Shown: piece after piece, positions 51,465-59,724 of the stretch
Position numbering within the stretch: position 1 is the first letter of the stretch
Layout: each line of letters opens with the position of its first letter
Assembly (NCBI RefSeq): GCF_000379625.1
Contig: NZ_KB903240.1
Coordinates: 392,980 to 456,979 of the forward strand
Origin: Actinomycetospora chiangmaiensis DSM 45062
GTDB taxonomy: Bacteria > Actinomycetota > Actinomycetes > Mycobacteriales > Pseudonocardiaceae
Length of the DNA: 64,000 nt
Direction of reading: 5' to 3'
The notes under the pieces: model-generated
The model's database searches: none
Told to the model about the DNA's origin: nothing
What the model saw: the letters and a program-made list of their open reading frames with translations, nothing else
Position numbers and translations under genes: made by a program

Positions 51465-51526
51465 TCGCGAGGGTGACGGCAGGCAGGACGCCCGGCTCGC
51501 CCGCCTGCCTGGCGTCACCCTCGCGA
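51465..51526 (+). terminator. Long hairpin (CGCGAGGGTGAC family)
   Basis: 23-bp arms (51465-51487 and 51504-51526) with one G-G mismatch and a 16-base loop, between ctaG and the Rieske oxygenase gene. Arm consensus TCGCGAGGGTGACGSCAGGC is shared in part with 28028 and 40510. Confidence 0.75.
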
Positions 51527-51627
51527 CCGGAGCACGGCCGTGTCCCGCAGCGCGGCACAGCGCGCTTCCGCGCCCGGGGCCGTCGTCCCTACCGTGACCG
51601 GGACCACCACTTCCCGGGAGGGCAGCC

Positions 51628-52965
51628 GTGCTGACCGCCGAGCAGAACGACGAACTCACCGCCGTCGAGGCCGGGACCCGCATGGGCGAGGTGCTCCGGC
51701 GCTACTGGTATCCCGTCGCCTTCGCGCGGGAGCTCGCCGAGTTCCCCGTCAAGCGGGTGGAGCTCCTGGGCGAGTTCTTCGCCCTGTGGCGTTCCCCGTC
51801 CGGGCGCTACGGGATCATCCCCGAGCCGTGCCCGCACCGGAAGGCGTCGATGGCCTACGGGGTCGTCGAGGAGGACGGGCTGCGCTGCCCGTACCACGGC
51901 TGGCGCTTCGACACCGACGGCGTGTGCACCGACCAACCCGCCGAGAAGGACAACACGAACTTCCAGAACCGGGTTCGCGCCACGGCCGGGAAGGTCGAGG
52001 AGCTCGGCGGCCTGGTGTGGGCGTACGTCGGCCCGGACCCGGCCCCGCTGCTGCCGCGGTTCGACGTCTACGTGATGGACGGGTTCCGCGACATCGGCTG
52101 GGCCGACCTGCCGTGCAACTACGTGCAGATCATGGAGAACGCGGTCGACCCGCACCACGTCGAGTACCTGCACGGCCGGTACTTCGAGTTCATCGGCGCG
52201 CACGAGGGCTTCACGGCCCCGGCGTCGTTCGGCAAGCAGCACCAGCGGATCGGGTTCGACGCCTTCGAGTACGGGATCATCAAGCGGCGGATCCTCGCGG
52301 GCGCCTCCGAGGAGAACGACGACTGGAAGGTCGGCCACCCGCTGGTCTTCCCGTACAACATGCGGGTGGGTGGCGGCGGCATCCACCAGATGCAGATCCG
52401 GGTCCCGATCAACCGGACCACCACCCGGTTCATGCTCTACACGGTGCACGCTCCGGAGGGCTACGAGCCGCTCGAGCAGCCGGCGGTCCCGGACTACGAG
52501 ATCCCGGTGTTCGACGAGCGCGGGCGCCACGTCGTCAACTACGTCGAGGGCCAGGACATCATGGCCTGGTGCACGCAGGGTCCGATCACGGACCGCACCA
52601 CCGAGCACCTCGGCCGCTCCGACATCGGGGTCGCGATGCTGCGCAAGATGTTCAAGCAGCAGATGGCGGCGGTGGAGAACGGTGAGGACCCGCTGGGGAC
52701 GGTCCGCGAGCCGCACGAGCGCATCGACCTGCCGTGCGAGAAGGACAAGTTCCACGCGGGCGGGGCGCAGTTCGCGCTCGACTTCTGCGACATGGGCTCG
52801 ACGCGGTTCTCGCCGATGCTCGACACCATCCGCAAGGTGCACCTGTCGGCGGCCGACCGGGTCGTGAAGGACAAGGCGGCGGGCCGCCCGTCGTTCACCC
52901 CCGAGGGCGGGATCGGCACGGCCACGCTCACGCCGGGCACGAGCGCCCAGGTGGACTCCGAGTGA
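51628..52965 (+). CDS. Rieske non-heme iron aromatic oxygenase, alpha subunit
   Basis: 445 aa, the size of single-subunit (phthalate/vanillate-type) oxygenases. Rieske cluster: CPHRKAS (about 71-77) and CPYHGWRFD (about 89-97), two Cys two His. Mononuclear iron: NAVDPHHVEYLHGRYF (about 172-187) gives the 2-His triad. Inserts oxygen into, or O-demethylates, an aromatic; EGQDIMAWCTQGPITDRTTEHLG matches the phthalate 4,5-dioxygenase-like branch. GTG with GGGAGG upstream. No reductase adjoins; the zinc-ribbon partner is coupled by GTGA. Confidence 0.92.
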   Translation: MLTAEQNDELTAVEAGTRMGEVLRRYWYPVAFARELAEFPVKRVELLGEFFALWRSPSGRYGIIPEPCPHRKASMAYGVVEEDGLRCPYHGWRFDTDGVCTDQPAEKDNTNFQNRVRATAGKVEELGGLVWAYVGPDPAPLLPRFDVYVMDGFRDIGWADLPCNYVQIMENAVDPHHVEYLHGRYFEFIGAHEGFTAPASFGKQHQRIGFDAFEYGIIKRRILAGASEENDDWKVGHPLVFPYNMRVGGGGIHQMQIRVPINRTTTRFMLYTVHAPEGYEPLEQPAVPDYEIPVFDERGRHVVNYVEGQDIMAWCTQGPITDRTTEHLGRSDIGVAMLRKMFKQQMAAVENGEDPLGTVREPHERIDLPCEKDKFHAGGAQFALDFCDMGSTRFSPMLDTIRKVHLSAADRVVKDKAAGRPSFTPEGGIGTATLTPGTSAQVDSE

Positions 52966-53174
52966 TCGGCGACCGGCGGTTCGCCGCGGACGCCGACGCG
53001 CACCGCCGCGACCAGCCGCGGTACTGCCCGGCGTGCGCGACGGCGCTGGACCTCGCGAGCGAGTTCTGGGAGGGCGACGAACGCCGGTTCTACTGCTGGT
53101 GCGCGAGCTGTGAGTGGACCGGGGAGGTGACCACCACCGGCGCCACCGCGCTCGGTCACGAACCCGAGCACTGA
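52962..53174 (+). CDS. Small zinc-ribbon protein coupled to Rieske oxygenase
   Basis: 70 aa, GTG overlapping the oxygenase stop. Two Cys pairs: CPAC (about 22-25) and CWCASC (about 45-50, with WC extra), spaced as a zinc ribbon, embedded in acidic/aromatic sequence (EFWEGDERRFYC). No iron-sulfur spacing. May stabilise or deliver electrons/substrate to the oxygenase, or be a structural partner; not recognised as a named family. Confidence 0.7.
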   Translation: MIGDRRFAADADAHRRDQPRYCPACATALDLASEFWEGDERRFYCWCASCEWTGEVTTTGATALGHEPEH

Positions 53175-53201
53175 TCGCGCCGCAGGGAGCAGGATGGGGT
53201 C

Positions 53202-53645
53202 GTGAGCGCGTTCGAGTACGGCACCGACGGACCCTCGTTGATCCTCGCCGCCGTGGACGGCTCCACGACCTCGCTGCGCGCGGGGGCCTACGCGGTCGGG
53301 CTCGCCCGGCGGCAGCACTCCGAGCTCGTCGTCATCACGGTGACGACGACGCCGGCCCTCTCGTCCCTGTCCGCCGACGCGGTCACGGTGCTCGCGGAGT
53401 CCGCGCACCAGCTGGCGAGCGACCTCCACGAGCAGGCCAAGGAGTACCTGCGGCTGCTGGAGATGGAGGCGCGGCTCATGACCGTGCACGGCGACCCCTA
53501 CCTCGAGATCGTCCGGGCGGCCGACGACCTGCGGGCCGACGCCGTGGTGGTGGGCGCCTCGATGAAGGCCGGGCACCGCTTCGTCGGGTCGCTCGCCGGC
53601 CGGTTGATCAAGGCCGGGAAGTGGCCGGTCACGGTCGTGCCCTGA
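53202..53645 (+). CDS. Universal stress protein (UspA family)
   Basis: 147 aa single Usp domain. N-terminal ILAAVDGSTTSLRAGAYAV (about 13-31), C-terminal ATP motif VVVGASMKAGHRFVGSLAGRLIKAG (about 116-140) of the G-2x-G-9x-G(S/T) type, so ATP-binding is likely. GTG start, 27 bp after the zinc-ribbon gene. Last 17 bp overlap the convergent phosphatase gene. Confidence 0.9.
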   Translation: MSAFEYGTDGPSLILAAVDGSTTSLRAGAYAVGLARRQHSELVVITVTTTPALSSLSADAVTVLAESAHQLASDLHEQAKEYLRLLEMEARLMTVHGDPYLEIVRAADDLRADAVVVGASMKAGHRFVGSLAGRLIKAGKWPVTVVP

Positions 53646-54399
53646 GCTCGACGACGAGGCCCCGGTGGTCGGACACCGGCAGCTCGACCGTCGACCCCTC
53701 GGCGTCGAGGCGCGCGGGCTCGCGCACCAGCACGTGGTCGAGCTGCACCCGGGGGTCCTCGGCGGGGAACGTCGGCCCGCGCACCAGCGACCGCCATCCC
53801 GGGAGCACGAACGAGGGCACCGGGCCGGGGAGGTTGAGATCCCCCAGCACGACGACGGGGCGCCGCGCGTCGCGCAGGGCCCGCGCCAGACGCAGCAGTT
53901 GGGCGACGTTGACGCCGGGCGCGAAGGACAGGTGGGTGGAGACGACGGTCCCCACGAGCCCGTCGCCCGCCAGTTCCGCCGCCACCGCGACCCGCGGCTC
54001 GTCGCGGACCAGGGCGGGGCGCCGGGCGTCGATCAGCAGCGGCAGCCGCGCGGGCGAGGTCCCGAGCGGGATGCGCCGCCACCGCGCCACGGGTAGCCGG
54101 CTCACGAGGCCGACCCCGTAGGTGGGCGAGGCGTCGGCGTCGGCCACCCCCGCCTCGCGCCACTGCTCGCCCGGGGTCCCGACGAGGGCCGGCACGAACC
54201 GGGCGTCGGCGGCCCCGAGCGCGTCCGCCACGAGGGCGGTCTGGTCGAGCCCGCCGCTGCGCTCCTGGCCGCGGTCGACCTCCTGCAGGGCGAGGACGTC
54301 CGCGTCGAGCGACTTCACCGCCGCGACCAGCCGGTCGGGGTCGACGACCCCGTCGGCCGGGGAGCGGCCGTGCAGCAGGTTGAACGTCGCCAGGCGCAC
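53629..54399 (-). CDS. Endonuclease/exonuclease/phosphatase family protein
   Basis: 256 aa. EEP signatures: RLATFNLLHGR (residues 2-12), ADVLALQEVDRGQ (metal Glu, about 33-45), VVSTHLSF, VVLGDLNLPG (about 183-192) and the C-terminal PVSDHRGLVVEL with the Asp-His pair. Substrate could be a nucleic acid or phospholipid/phosphoinositide. ATG 54399. Overlaps the USP 3' end. Confidence 0.88.
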   Translation of the reverse strand: MRLATFNLLHGRSPADGVVDPDRLVAAVKSLDADVLALQEVDRGQERSGGLDQTALVADALGAADARFVPALVGTPGEQWREAGVADADASPTYGVGLVSRLPVARWRRIPLGTSPARLPLLIDARRPALVRDEPRVAVAAELAGDGLVGTVVSTHLSFAPGVNVAQLLRLARALRDARRPVVVLGDLNLPGPVPSFVLPGWRSLVRGPTFPAEDPRVQLDHVLVREPARLDAEGSTVELPVSDHRGLVVELRARP

Positions 54400-54441
54400 G
54401 GTACGAACCCTCCCCGATCGCGGCGGATCACGCCGTGCGGG

Positions 54442-55629
54442 TCACCACGTCAGCGGCAGGCTCCGCATGCCGTAGATGAACGTGCCCTCGCGGAAGTCGG
54501 CCCGCTCGGCGTCGCTCACCGTGGCGAGCGTCGGGAACCGTCGCAGCAGCGCCGGGAACGCCGTCGCCATCTCCATGCGTGCCAGCGGGGCGCCGAGGCA
54601 GTGGTGGACGCCGTGCCCGAACGCGACGTGCGGGGCGGCGGCCCGGCCGATGTCGAGCCGGTCGGGGTCGTCGGCGAGCGCCCGGTCCCGGTCGGCGGCG
54701 GCGAGCTGCACCAGCACCATGTCGCCCGCCGCGACCTGCTCGCCGCCGACCTCGGTGTCGGTGACGGCGACCCGCGGGACCGCCGCGTGGACGATCGACA
54801 GGAACCGCATCAGCTCCTCCACGGCGGGAGCGACCGCGTCGGGGTCCTGGCGCAGCGTGGCGGCCTGATCGGGGTGGCGCAGCAGCGCGAGCGTGCCCAG
54901 GGCGAGCATGTTCGCCGTCGTCTCGTGCCCGGCGATGAGCAGCAGCGACGCGATGCCGATGAGCTCGTCGCGGCTGACGTCGTCGCCGTGCTCGCGGACG
55001 AGCATGCCGAGCAGGTCGTCGCCCGGCGCGGCCACCGCCCGGTCGACCAGGCCGCCCATGTACTCCCGCGACTCGAGGGCGACCCGGGCGCGCTCCGCCA
55101 TCGGCAGCGTGAGGTCGATCTGCCGGGACGCCCGCGTCTGGAAGTCGTCGCGGTCGTCGTAGGGGACGCCGAGCAGCTCGCAGATGACGAGGCTGGGGAT
55201 CGGCAGCGCGAAGTCGGTGACGAGGTCGGCGGGCGGACCGGCCGCGGCCATGGCGTCCAGGTGCTCGTCGACGATCTCCTGGAGCCGCGGCTGCAGGCGG
55301 CGGATGCGCTTCACGGTGAACTCACCGGTCAGCAGGCGGCGCAGCCGGGTGTGGTCCGGCGGGTCGAGCGCGAGCAGCTGGCCCGCACGCATCCGCACCG
55401 GGTCGACCCCGGGCATGGGGATGACGGGGACCCGCTCGTTGGAGAACCGGGTGGCGTCGCCCAGCACCGCCCGGGCGTCGTCGTAGCGGGTGACGAGCCA
55501 GGCCTCCCGGCCCAGCGAGTCGTGCACCCGCTCCAGACCCGGCCGGTCGCGCAGCGCGCTGATCGCGGCGGGCGGGTCGAACTGGTCCCGTTGGACGTGC
55601 AGCGGCAGGTCGCTCGCCTCGACGGACAC
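54442..55629 (-). CDS. Cytochrome P450
   Basis: 395 aa, typical soluble bacterial P450. I-helix LLIAGHETTANML (about 231-243), ExxR EELMRFL region near 278 (partly atypical), and haem loop FGHGVHHCLGAPLARMEM (about 342-359) with the Cys ligand. Electrons would come from a ferredoxin; none adjoins, although a Rieske ferredoxin lies at 57556. Substrate unknown; the position between oxygenase and meta-cleavage genes suggests an aromatic or ring-demethylation role, by context only. ACG/GTG start region near 55629. Confidence 0.92.
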   Translation of the reverse strand: MSVEASDLPLHVQRDQFDPPAAISALRDRPGLERVHDSLGREAWLVTRYDDARAVLGDATRFSNERVPVIPMPGVDPVRMRAGQLLALDPPDHTRLRRLLTGEFTVKRIRRLQPRLQEIVDEHLDAMAAAGPPADLVTDFALPIPSLVICELLGVPYDDRDDFQTRASRQIDLTLPMAERARVALESREYMGGLVDRAVAAPGDDLLGMLVREHGDDVSRDELIGIASLLLIAGHETTANMLALGTLALLRHPDQAATLRQDPDAVAPAVEELMRFLSIVHAAVPRVAVTDTEVGGEQVAAGDMVLVQLAAADRDRALADDPDRLDIGRAAAPHVAFGHGVHHCLGAPLARMEMATAFPALLRRFPTLATVSDAERADFREGTFIYGMRSLPLTW

Positions 55630-55677
55630 GGTGGTGGCTCCTCACGACGGGTGCACCATCGACGGTAACACCGGAAA

Positions 55678-55693
55678 CGGGAGCGCGCTCCCG
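55678..55693 (-). terminator. Perfect 16-bp palindrome, end of MEDS operon
   Basis: CGGGAGCGCGCTCCCG, forming a 6-bp stem with a CGCG loop, one base beyond the TAA of the MEDS-kinase-like gene and before the P450 start. Confidence 0.6.
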
Positions 55694-55694
55694 C

Positions 55695-56588
55695 TTACTC
55701 CGTCACGAGACGGACCGTCCGACCACCCACGGTGTCCTCGATCGACGCCGCCCGGCAGAACAGCCGCACCGGGTCCACCGGCCGCTCCCCCGTCCCGACG
55801 GCGGGTCCGGCGAGCCCGGCCGGTCGCGGGCCGCGGACCGCGACTGCGAGCGACCGACCGTCGGTCCAGACGTCGATCGTGCACGCCACGCCGCCCGGCC
55901 ACACCACGCTCCCGACCACCACGGCCGCCTCGTGCACGGCGAGCACCGCACGGTGGACGCCGTCGTCGTCCCGGCCGGTCCGGCGCGCCACCCGCTCGAT
56001 CTCGGCCCGGAGACCACGCAGGTCCGCGGTACCCCGGACGGCGAGCGCGAGCACGGGGACGTCGCCGGGGCGGGGCAGGGTCACCGCGTCGTCCGCGTCC
56101 CGGACCTCGGGGGCGTCGGGACCGCACCGGCTCCCGGCGCGGTCGAGCAGGCGGCGGTGGGTGTTCCGCAGGGTCGCCGTCCGGGCACCGCAGGCGTCGC
56201 CGGAGCACGCGCAGACGACGGTCACGGGCAGGTCGGCCGGGAGCCGGTCGATCGACTCCTCCGCCGCGCGCAGCCCGTCGTCCGTGAGGTCGAGCGCGGC
56301 GTACTCGGCGAGGACCAGGCCGCCGGGCGGGTCGGCGAGGTCGCGGACGTGCGCGACGAGGCCGGCCGGGGGCGGCGGCCGCAGCGCACCCGCCGTCGTG
56401 AAGGTGATCCCGGGGTCGGGGCCGAGGGCCTCCAGGAGGAGCCGCCGGGTCCGCCGCGGCACGATCGCGGACACCCGGCCGCCGGCGGCCAGGGTGGCGC
56501 GGACCCGGGGCAGCACCGTCGCGACGAGGTCCTCCGGGGTGTCGTGGAGCAGCCCGAGGTGCTCGAGGCCCCCGGGGACGGTACTCAT
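55695..56588 (-). CDS. MEDS-like domain plus HATPase-like anti-sigma regulator
   Basis: 297 aa. N-terminal half (1-165: DTPEDLVATVLPRVRATLAAGGRVSAIVPRR, CACSGDACGARTATLRNTHRRL) resembles the MEDS (DcmR-type) sensory module; C-terminal half (170-297) has the GHKL pattern with IERVARRTGRDDDGVHRAVLAVHEAAVV (N-box region lacking the usual Asn) and a VRLFCRAASIEDTVGGRTVRLV end like RsbW-type proteins. ATG overlaps the upstream STAS gene stop (ATGA). Likely kinase/anti-sigma partner of that protein, forming a partner switch. Weak N-box makes kinase activity uncertain. Confidence 0.7.
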   Translation of the reverse strand: MSTVPGGLEHLGLLHDTPEDLVATVLPRVRATLAAGGRVSAIVPRRTRRLLLEALGPDPGITFTTAGALRPPPPAGLVAHVRDLADPPGGLVLAEYAALDLTDDGLRAAEESIDRLPADLPVTVVCACSGDACGARTATLRNTHRRLLDRAGSRCGPDAPEVRDADDAVTLPRPGDVPVLALAVRGTADLRGLRAEIERVARRTGRDDDGVHRAVLAVHEAAVVVGSVVWPGGVACTIDVWTDGRSLAVAVRGPRPAGLAGPAVGTGERPVDPVRLFCRAASIEDTVGGRTVRLVTE

Positions 56589-57457
56589 GGCCCGTCCGGC
56601 TCGAAGCGCAGCGTGGGCGGGACGCCGACGGCGGCGACGAGCTCGCGGAGGTGGGGGCTCGCGCCGTGCACGACGACGGTCTGGTGCCGGGCCGCCGCCT
56701 GGGTGGCGAGCAGCAGGCTCTGCGCGCTCGCGAGGTCGAAGAACACGACGCGGGACACGTCGACGTGCAGGTCCGGCCCGCCGGGGCCGTCGAACCGTCG
56801 GCGCAGGGCGCCATGCAGGGCCGCGCCGAAGGCCGCCGCGACGTGGACGTCGATCTCGCCGGCCAGCTCCCACCGCTCGTGGACCCACCGGGCGCGCCAG
56901 TGCCCGTCGACGATCCCGCCGCAGTGCAGCGCCGCGGACTCCCAGCTCGCCGTCCGGTTCTCGAGGGCCGCCGTGAGCTGGCAGCGGGTGATCACCGGCG
57001 CACGCCGCCCGAGCTCGTCGTAGGCGCCCTCCTGGGCGGTGTACGCGGCGATCGCGGCGGCGGTCCGCATCGCGCGGCCGGGACTCTCCTGCGACAGGGC
57101 GATCCGGGTCCAGCCCTCCGCGAGCCACCGTTCGATCGCGGCGTCCTGCAGCGTCCGGAGCCCCTCGAGGGTGCCCCCGGCGACCCGGAGGACCTCGGTG
57201 AAGTCCATGACCTCCAACTGGCCCGCCGCGAGCGCGGCCGCCGCCCGGGTCGGCCCGCCGGGAGCGGTCAGCCACCCGCGTCCGCCGCCGGGCCAGTCGT
57301 CGGGCCGGACCGTGTGGAAGACTTTCGTCCCGGCCGCGAGCTGCCGGTCCAGCCACGCGGCGGTGGCGGTGCGCTGCTCGTGGACGGTGGCCGCGACCGC
57401 GAGGGTGTGCACGCCCTCGCCGGGTCCGGCCGACCCCGACGACCGCCCGCTCGCCAT
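56585..57457 (-). CDS. MEDS-domain anti-anti-sigma factor (STAS)
   Basis: 290 aa. Residues 15-175 are a MEDS sensory domain (LAVAATVHEQRTATAAWLD, QDAAIERWLAEGWTRIALSQE, YDELGRRAPVITRCQLTAAL), related to the RecA-like fold of DcmR. Residues 195-285 are a STAS domain (WELAGEIDVHVAAAF, VDVSRVVFFDLASAQSLLLATQAA) where SpoIIAA-like proteins carry a phosphorylatable Ser; the position reads FFDLASAQ. GAGGGG ribosome-binding site. First gene of the pair. Confidence 0.82.
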   Translation of the reverse strand: MASGRSSGSAGPGEGVHTLAVAATVHEQRTATAAWLDRQLAAGTKVFHTVRPDDWPGGGRGWLTAPGGPTRAAAALAAGQLEVMDFTEVLRVAGGTLEGLRTLQDAAIERWLAEGWTRIALSQESPGRAMRTAAAIAAYTAQEGAYDELGRRAPVITRCQLTAALENRTASWESAALHCGGIVDGHWRARWVHERWELAGEIDVHVAAAFGAALHGALRRRFDGPGGPDLHVDVSRVVFFDLASAQSLLLATQAAARHQTVVVHGASPHLRELVAAVGVPPTLRFEPDGP

Positions 57458-57491
57458 GGCTGTCCCCTCGTCGAGAGTGACGTTTGTCGAC

Positions 57492-57516
57492 GGGGGGAGA
57501 CCTTACGCAGCCCCCC
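57492..57516 (-). terminator. G/C-run hairpin after Rieske ferredoxin operon
   Basis: GGGGGG (57492-57497) pairs with CCCCCC (57511-57516), 13-base loop, about 40 bp beyond the Rieske gene stop at 57556 (minus strand). Weak evidence; could be chance. Confidence 0.4.
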
Positions 57517-57555
57517 TTGCCCCCGACCGAGAGGCCCGGGCCCGACGACCGGCGC

Positions 57556-57912
57556 TCACTCCCCGCGCGCGTGCGCCCGGAGCCGCTCGGACCAGGATCG
57601 GGCCGCGGGGGGCTCGCCCACCTCGGCGAACCACCGGCCGTCGCGCTCGACCACCGGGTACACGCCCAGCCGGTGCTGGTCGGTCGTGCGGCACTCCCCC
57701 GTGCCGAGGTCGAAGCGGTACCAGTGCCAGGGGCAGCGCACCTCCCCGTCGCGCACCCGCCCCTCGACCAGCGGGCCGCCCCGGTGCGGGCAGCCGGCGT
57801 CGGTCACCCGCACCGACCCGGCGTCGGGAAGGAAGACGGCGAACTCCCGGCCGTCGGGGCTCGTCACCGTCCACGCGGTGCGCCCCGCCGGGTCCCCGAG
57901 CGCGACGAGCAC
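57556..57912 (-). CDS. Rieske [2Fe-2S] ferredoxin-like protein
   Basis: 118 aa from GTG 57912 (AGGGGGG five bases upstream). CPHRGGPL (about 44-51) and CPWHWYRFD (about 64-72) supply two Cys and two His. A small soluble electron carrier of the type that serves ring-hydroxylating oxygenases or P450s. Starts 11 bp after the tautomerase stop and is the last gene of the meta-cleavage operon; could donate to the Rieske oxygenase at 51628 or P450 at 54442 (inference). Confidence 0.9.
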   Translation of the reverse strand: MLVALGDPAGRTAWTVTSPDGREFAVFLPDAGSVRVTDAGCPHRGGPLVEGRVRDGEVRCPWHWYRFDLGTGECRTTDQHRLGVYPVVERDGRWFAEVGEPPAARSWSERLRAHARGE

Positions 57913-57922
57913 GACGGCCCCC

Positions 57923-58126
57923 CTACCGCTTCCCGGACGCCCGCAGCTGCGCCAGCGACTCCCCGCCGACGAACCAGTGCTCGGGCTCGCACTCGTTGAC
58001 GACGACGCGGACGTTGCCCGCCGGGGCACCGACCGCCTCGGCCACCGCGGCGGTGACCTTCTCCCCCAGCGCCGCGAGCTGCTCGGGGGTCCGCCCGCGG
58101 GCGAGGGTGATCTGGACGAGGGGCAC
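57923..58126 (-). CDS. dmpI: 4-oxalocrotonate tautomerase
   Basis: 67 aa, single-unit 4-OT. Begins MPLVQITLARGRTPEQLAAL (Pro1 catalytic after Met removal), then VTAAVAEAVGAPAGNVRVVVNECEPEHWFVGGES, the usual strand/loop with a conserved Arg. Ketonises 2-hydroxymuconate to 2-oxo-3-hexenedioate, the substrate of the decarboxylase encoded just upstream. Slightly longer than the 62-aa Pseudomonas enzyme. Confidence 0.9.
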   Translation of the reverse strand: MPLVQITLARGRTPEQLAALGEKVTAAVAEAVGAPAGNVRVVVNECEPEHWFVGGESLAQLRASGKR

Positions 58127-58135
58127 GGTGACTCC

Positions 58136-58903
58136 TTAGTCGGTGACGGCCATCTCGACGGTGCCGAGCCGGTCGACCGACACCGTCACCACGTCGCCGG
58201 GCGCGACCGGCGTCGCCGCCGTCAGTCCCCCGGAGAGCACGACCTCCCCGGCGCGCAGGCCCTCCCCGGACAGCGCGAGCCGGCGCACCAGCCAGGCGAC
58301 CGCGGCGGCCGGGTGGCCCAGCGAGGCGGCCCCGCTGGCCGTCGCGACGAGCTCGCCGTTCTTCTCGAGCAGCACGCCCACGAGACGGACGTCGATCCCC
58401 GCGGGCGGCACCGGGGTGCCGACGACGTAGCGGGCCGCGGAGGTGTTGTCGGCGACGACGTCGGCCATCGTGAAGCGGTAGTCCCGGAACCGGGAGTCGA
58501 GCACCTCGATGCCGACCGCGAGCCCCGAGGTGGCCGAGAGGACGTCGACGGCGGTGCAGTGGGCGCCGTGCAGGTCCCGCCCGAGCACGAAGACGATCTC
58601 CGGTTCGGCGCGGGGCTGGATCAGCTCGCCGGCATGGAGCGGCTCGCCGAGGTCGAGGGCCGCCGCGGCCGGGAGGAACCCGCACACCGGCGCGGACACC
58701 CCGACCTGGGCCTGCTTGGCCCGCGACGTGACACCGAGCTTCCAGCCGGCGAGCGGACCTGCCTGCTCGCGCAGCACGCGCTGGACGGCGTAACCGGCTT
58801 CCAGGTCGAGGTCGGGGTGCTCGTCGGTGAGCGGCTCGATCGCCGTCCGCTCGACGACCGCCTTCGAGAGCCGAGCCGCCAGTTCCTCGTGGTTGATGGT
58901 CAC
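58136..58903 (-). CDS. dmpH: 4-oxalocrotonate decarboxylase
   Basis: 255 aa of the FAH-like hydratase/decarboxylase family. GWKLGVTSRAKQAQVGVSAPV (about 53-73), AEPEIVFVLGRDLHG (metal Glu residues, about 104-118), EVLDSRFRDYRFTMADVVADNTSAARY and LSGGLTAATPVAPGD match DmpH (ADVVADNxSxxR block) rather than the hydratase. Removes CO2 from 2-oxo-3-hexenedioate. GTG overlaps the hydratase stop (GTGA); the two enzymes form a complex in the classical pathway. Confidence 0.88.
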   Translation of the reverse strand: MTINHEELAARLSKAVVERTAIEPLTDEHPDLDLEAGYAVQRVLREQAGPLAGWKLGVTSRAKQAQVGVSAPVCGFLPAAAALDLGEPLHAGELIQPRAEPEIVFVLGRDLHGAHCTAVDVLSATSGLAVGIEVLDSRFRDYRFTMADVVADNTSAARYVVGTPVPPAGIDVRLVGVLLEKNGELVATASGAASLGHPAAAVAWLVRRLALSGEGLRAGEVVLSGGLTAATPVAPGDVVTVSVDRLGTVEMAVTD

Positions 58904-59724
58904 GCCGGTCCTCCCTGGGTCGAGCTCCGCTCCGCTGCGTCTCCCGTCACCCTGATGCTGATCGGACCGAGCCGGTCGAACTCCGCCCGGTACACCTCAC
59001 CCGCAGCCATGGGGACCGCCGCGTGCAGCGCGCCGGTCATCACCAGGTGCCCGGGCTCCAGCGCCACCCCGTGCTCGCCGAGCACGTTCGCGAGCCACGC
59101 GACGACGGCCAGCGGGTCGCCCAGCGCCGCGGCCCCCGCCCCGGTGTCGAGCAGCTCCCCGTTGCGGGTCAGGGTCATGCCGACCAGCCGCGTGTCCAGC
59201 CCCGCCAGGGGCACGAGCCGCGAGGACACGGCCACGGCGCCGTTCGAGGCGAGGTCGGCGACGGTGTCGGCGAGCTTGATGCGCCAGTCGGCGATGCGCG
59301 AGTCGACGATCTCCATCGCGGCCGCCGCGCCGGCCACGGCCCGGGCCGCGTCGGTGGGGCCGACGCCCGGCCCCGCCAGCCGCTCCCCCATGACGAACAC
59401 GATCTCGGCCTCGACCTTGGGCGCGATGAAGTCGGCGAGCGAGAGGGTGTCGCCGTCGCGGTAGACGGTGGACGCGAGCACCGGGCCGTGGTCGGGCGCG
59501 TCGACGCCGACCATCCGCTGCATGGCCTTCGAGGTCAGGCCCACCTTGTAGCCGACGATCCGGTCGCCGTCGGCGAGGAGCAGCGGGACGAGCTCACGTT
59601 GGATCGCGTAGCCGTCCGCCATCCCCAGCGACGGGTCGTCGTCGGTGAAGGGCGGGATCGGAGTTCGCGTGCGCCGCGCCTCGTACAGCGCGCGGGCCTT
59701 GGCCTCCGGGTCAGACACGGGCAT
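58900..59724 (-). CDS. dmpE: 2-keto-4-pentenoate hydratase
   Basis: 274 aa. GYKVGLTSKAMQRMVGVDAPDHG (about 57-79), KVEAEIVFVMGERLAG (metal Glu pair), SRIADWRIKLADTVADLASNG and MTGALHAAVPMAAGEV match the DmpE/MhpD/HsaE branch. Adds water to 2-oxopent-4-enoate to give 4-hydroxy-2-oxovalerate, substrate of the aldolase at 39040. About 12 residues longer at the C-terminus than usual. Overlaps the IclR stop region by 14 bp. Confidence 0.88.
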   Translation of the reverse strand: MPVSDPEAKARALYEARRTRTPIPPFTDDDPSLGMADGYAIQRELVPLLLADGDRIVGYKVGLTSKAMQRMVGVDAPDHGPVLASTVYRDGDTLSLADFIAPKVEAEIVFVMGERLAGPGVGPTDAARAVAGAAAAMEIVDSRIADWRIKLADTVADLASNGAVAVSSRLVPLAGLDTRLVGMTLTRNGELLDTGAGAAALGDPLAVVAWLANVLGEHGVALEPGHLVMTGALHAAVPMAAGEVYRAEFDRLGPISIRVTGDAAERSSTQGGPA

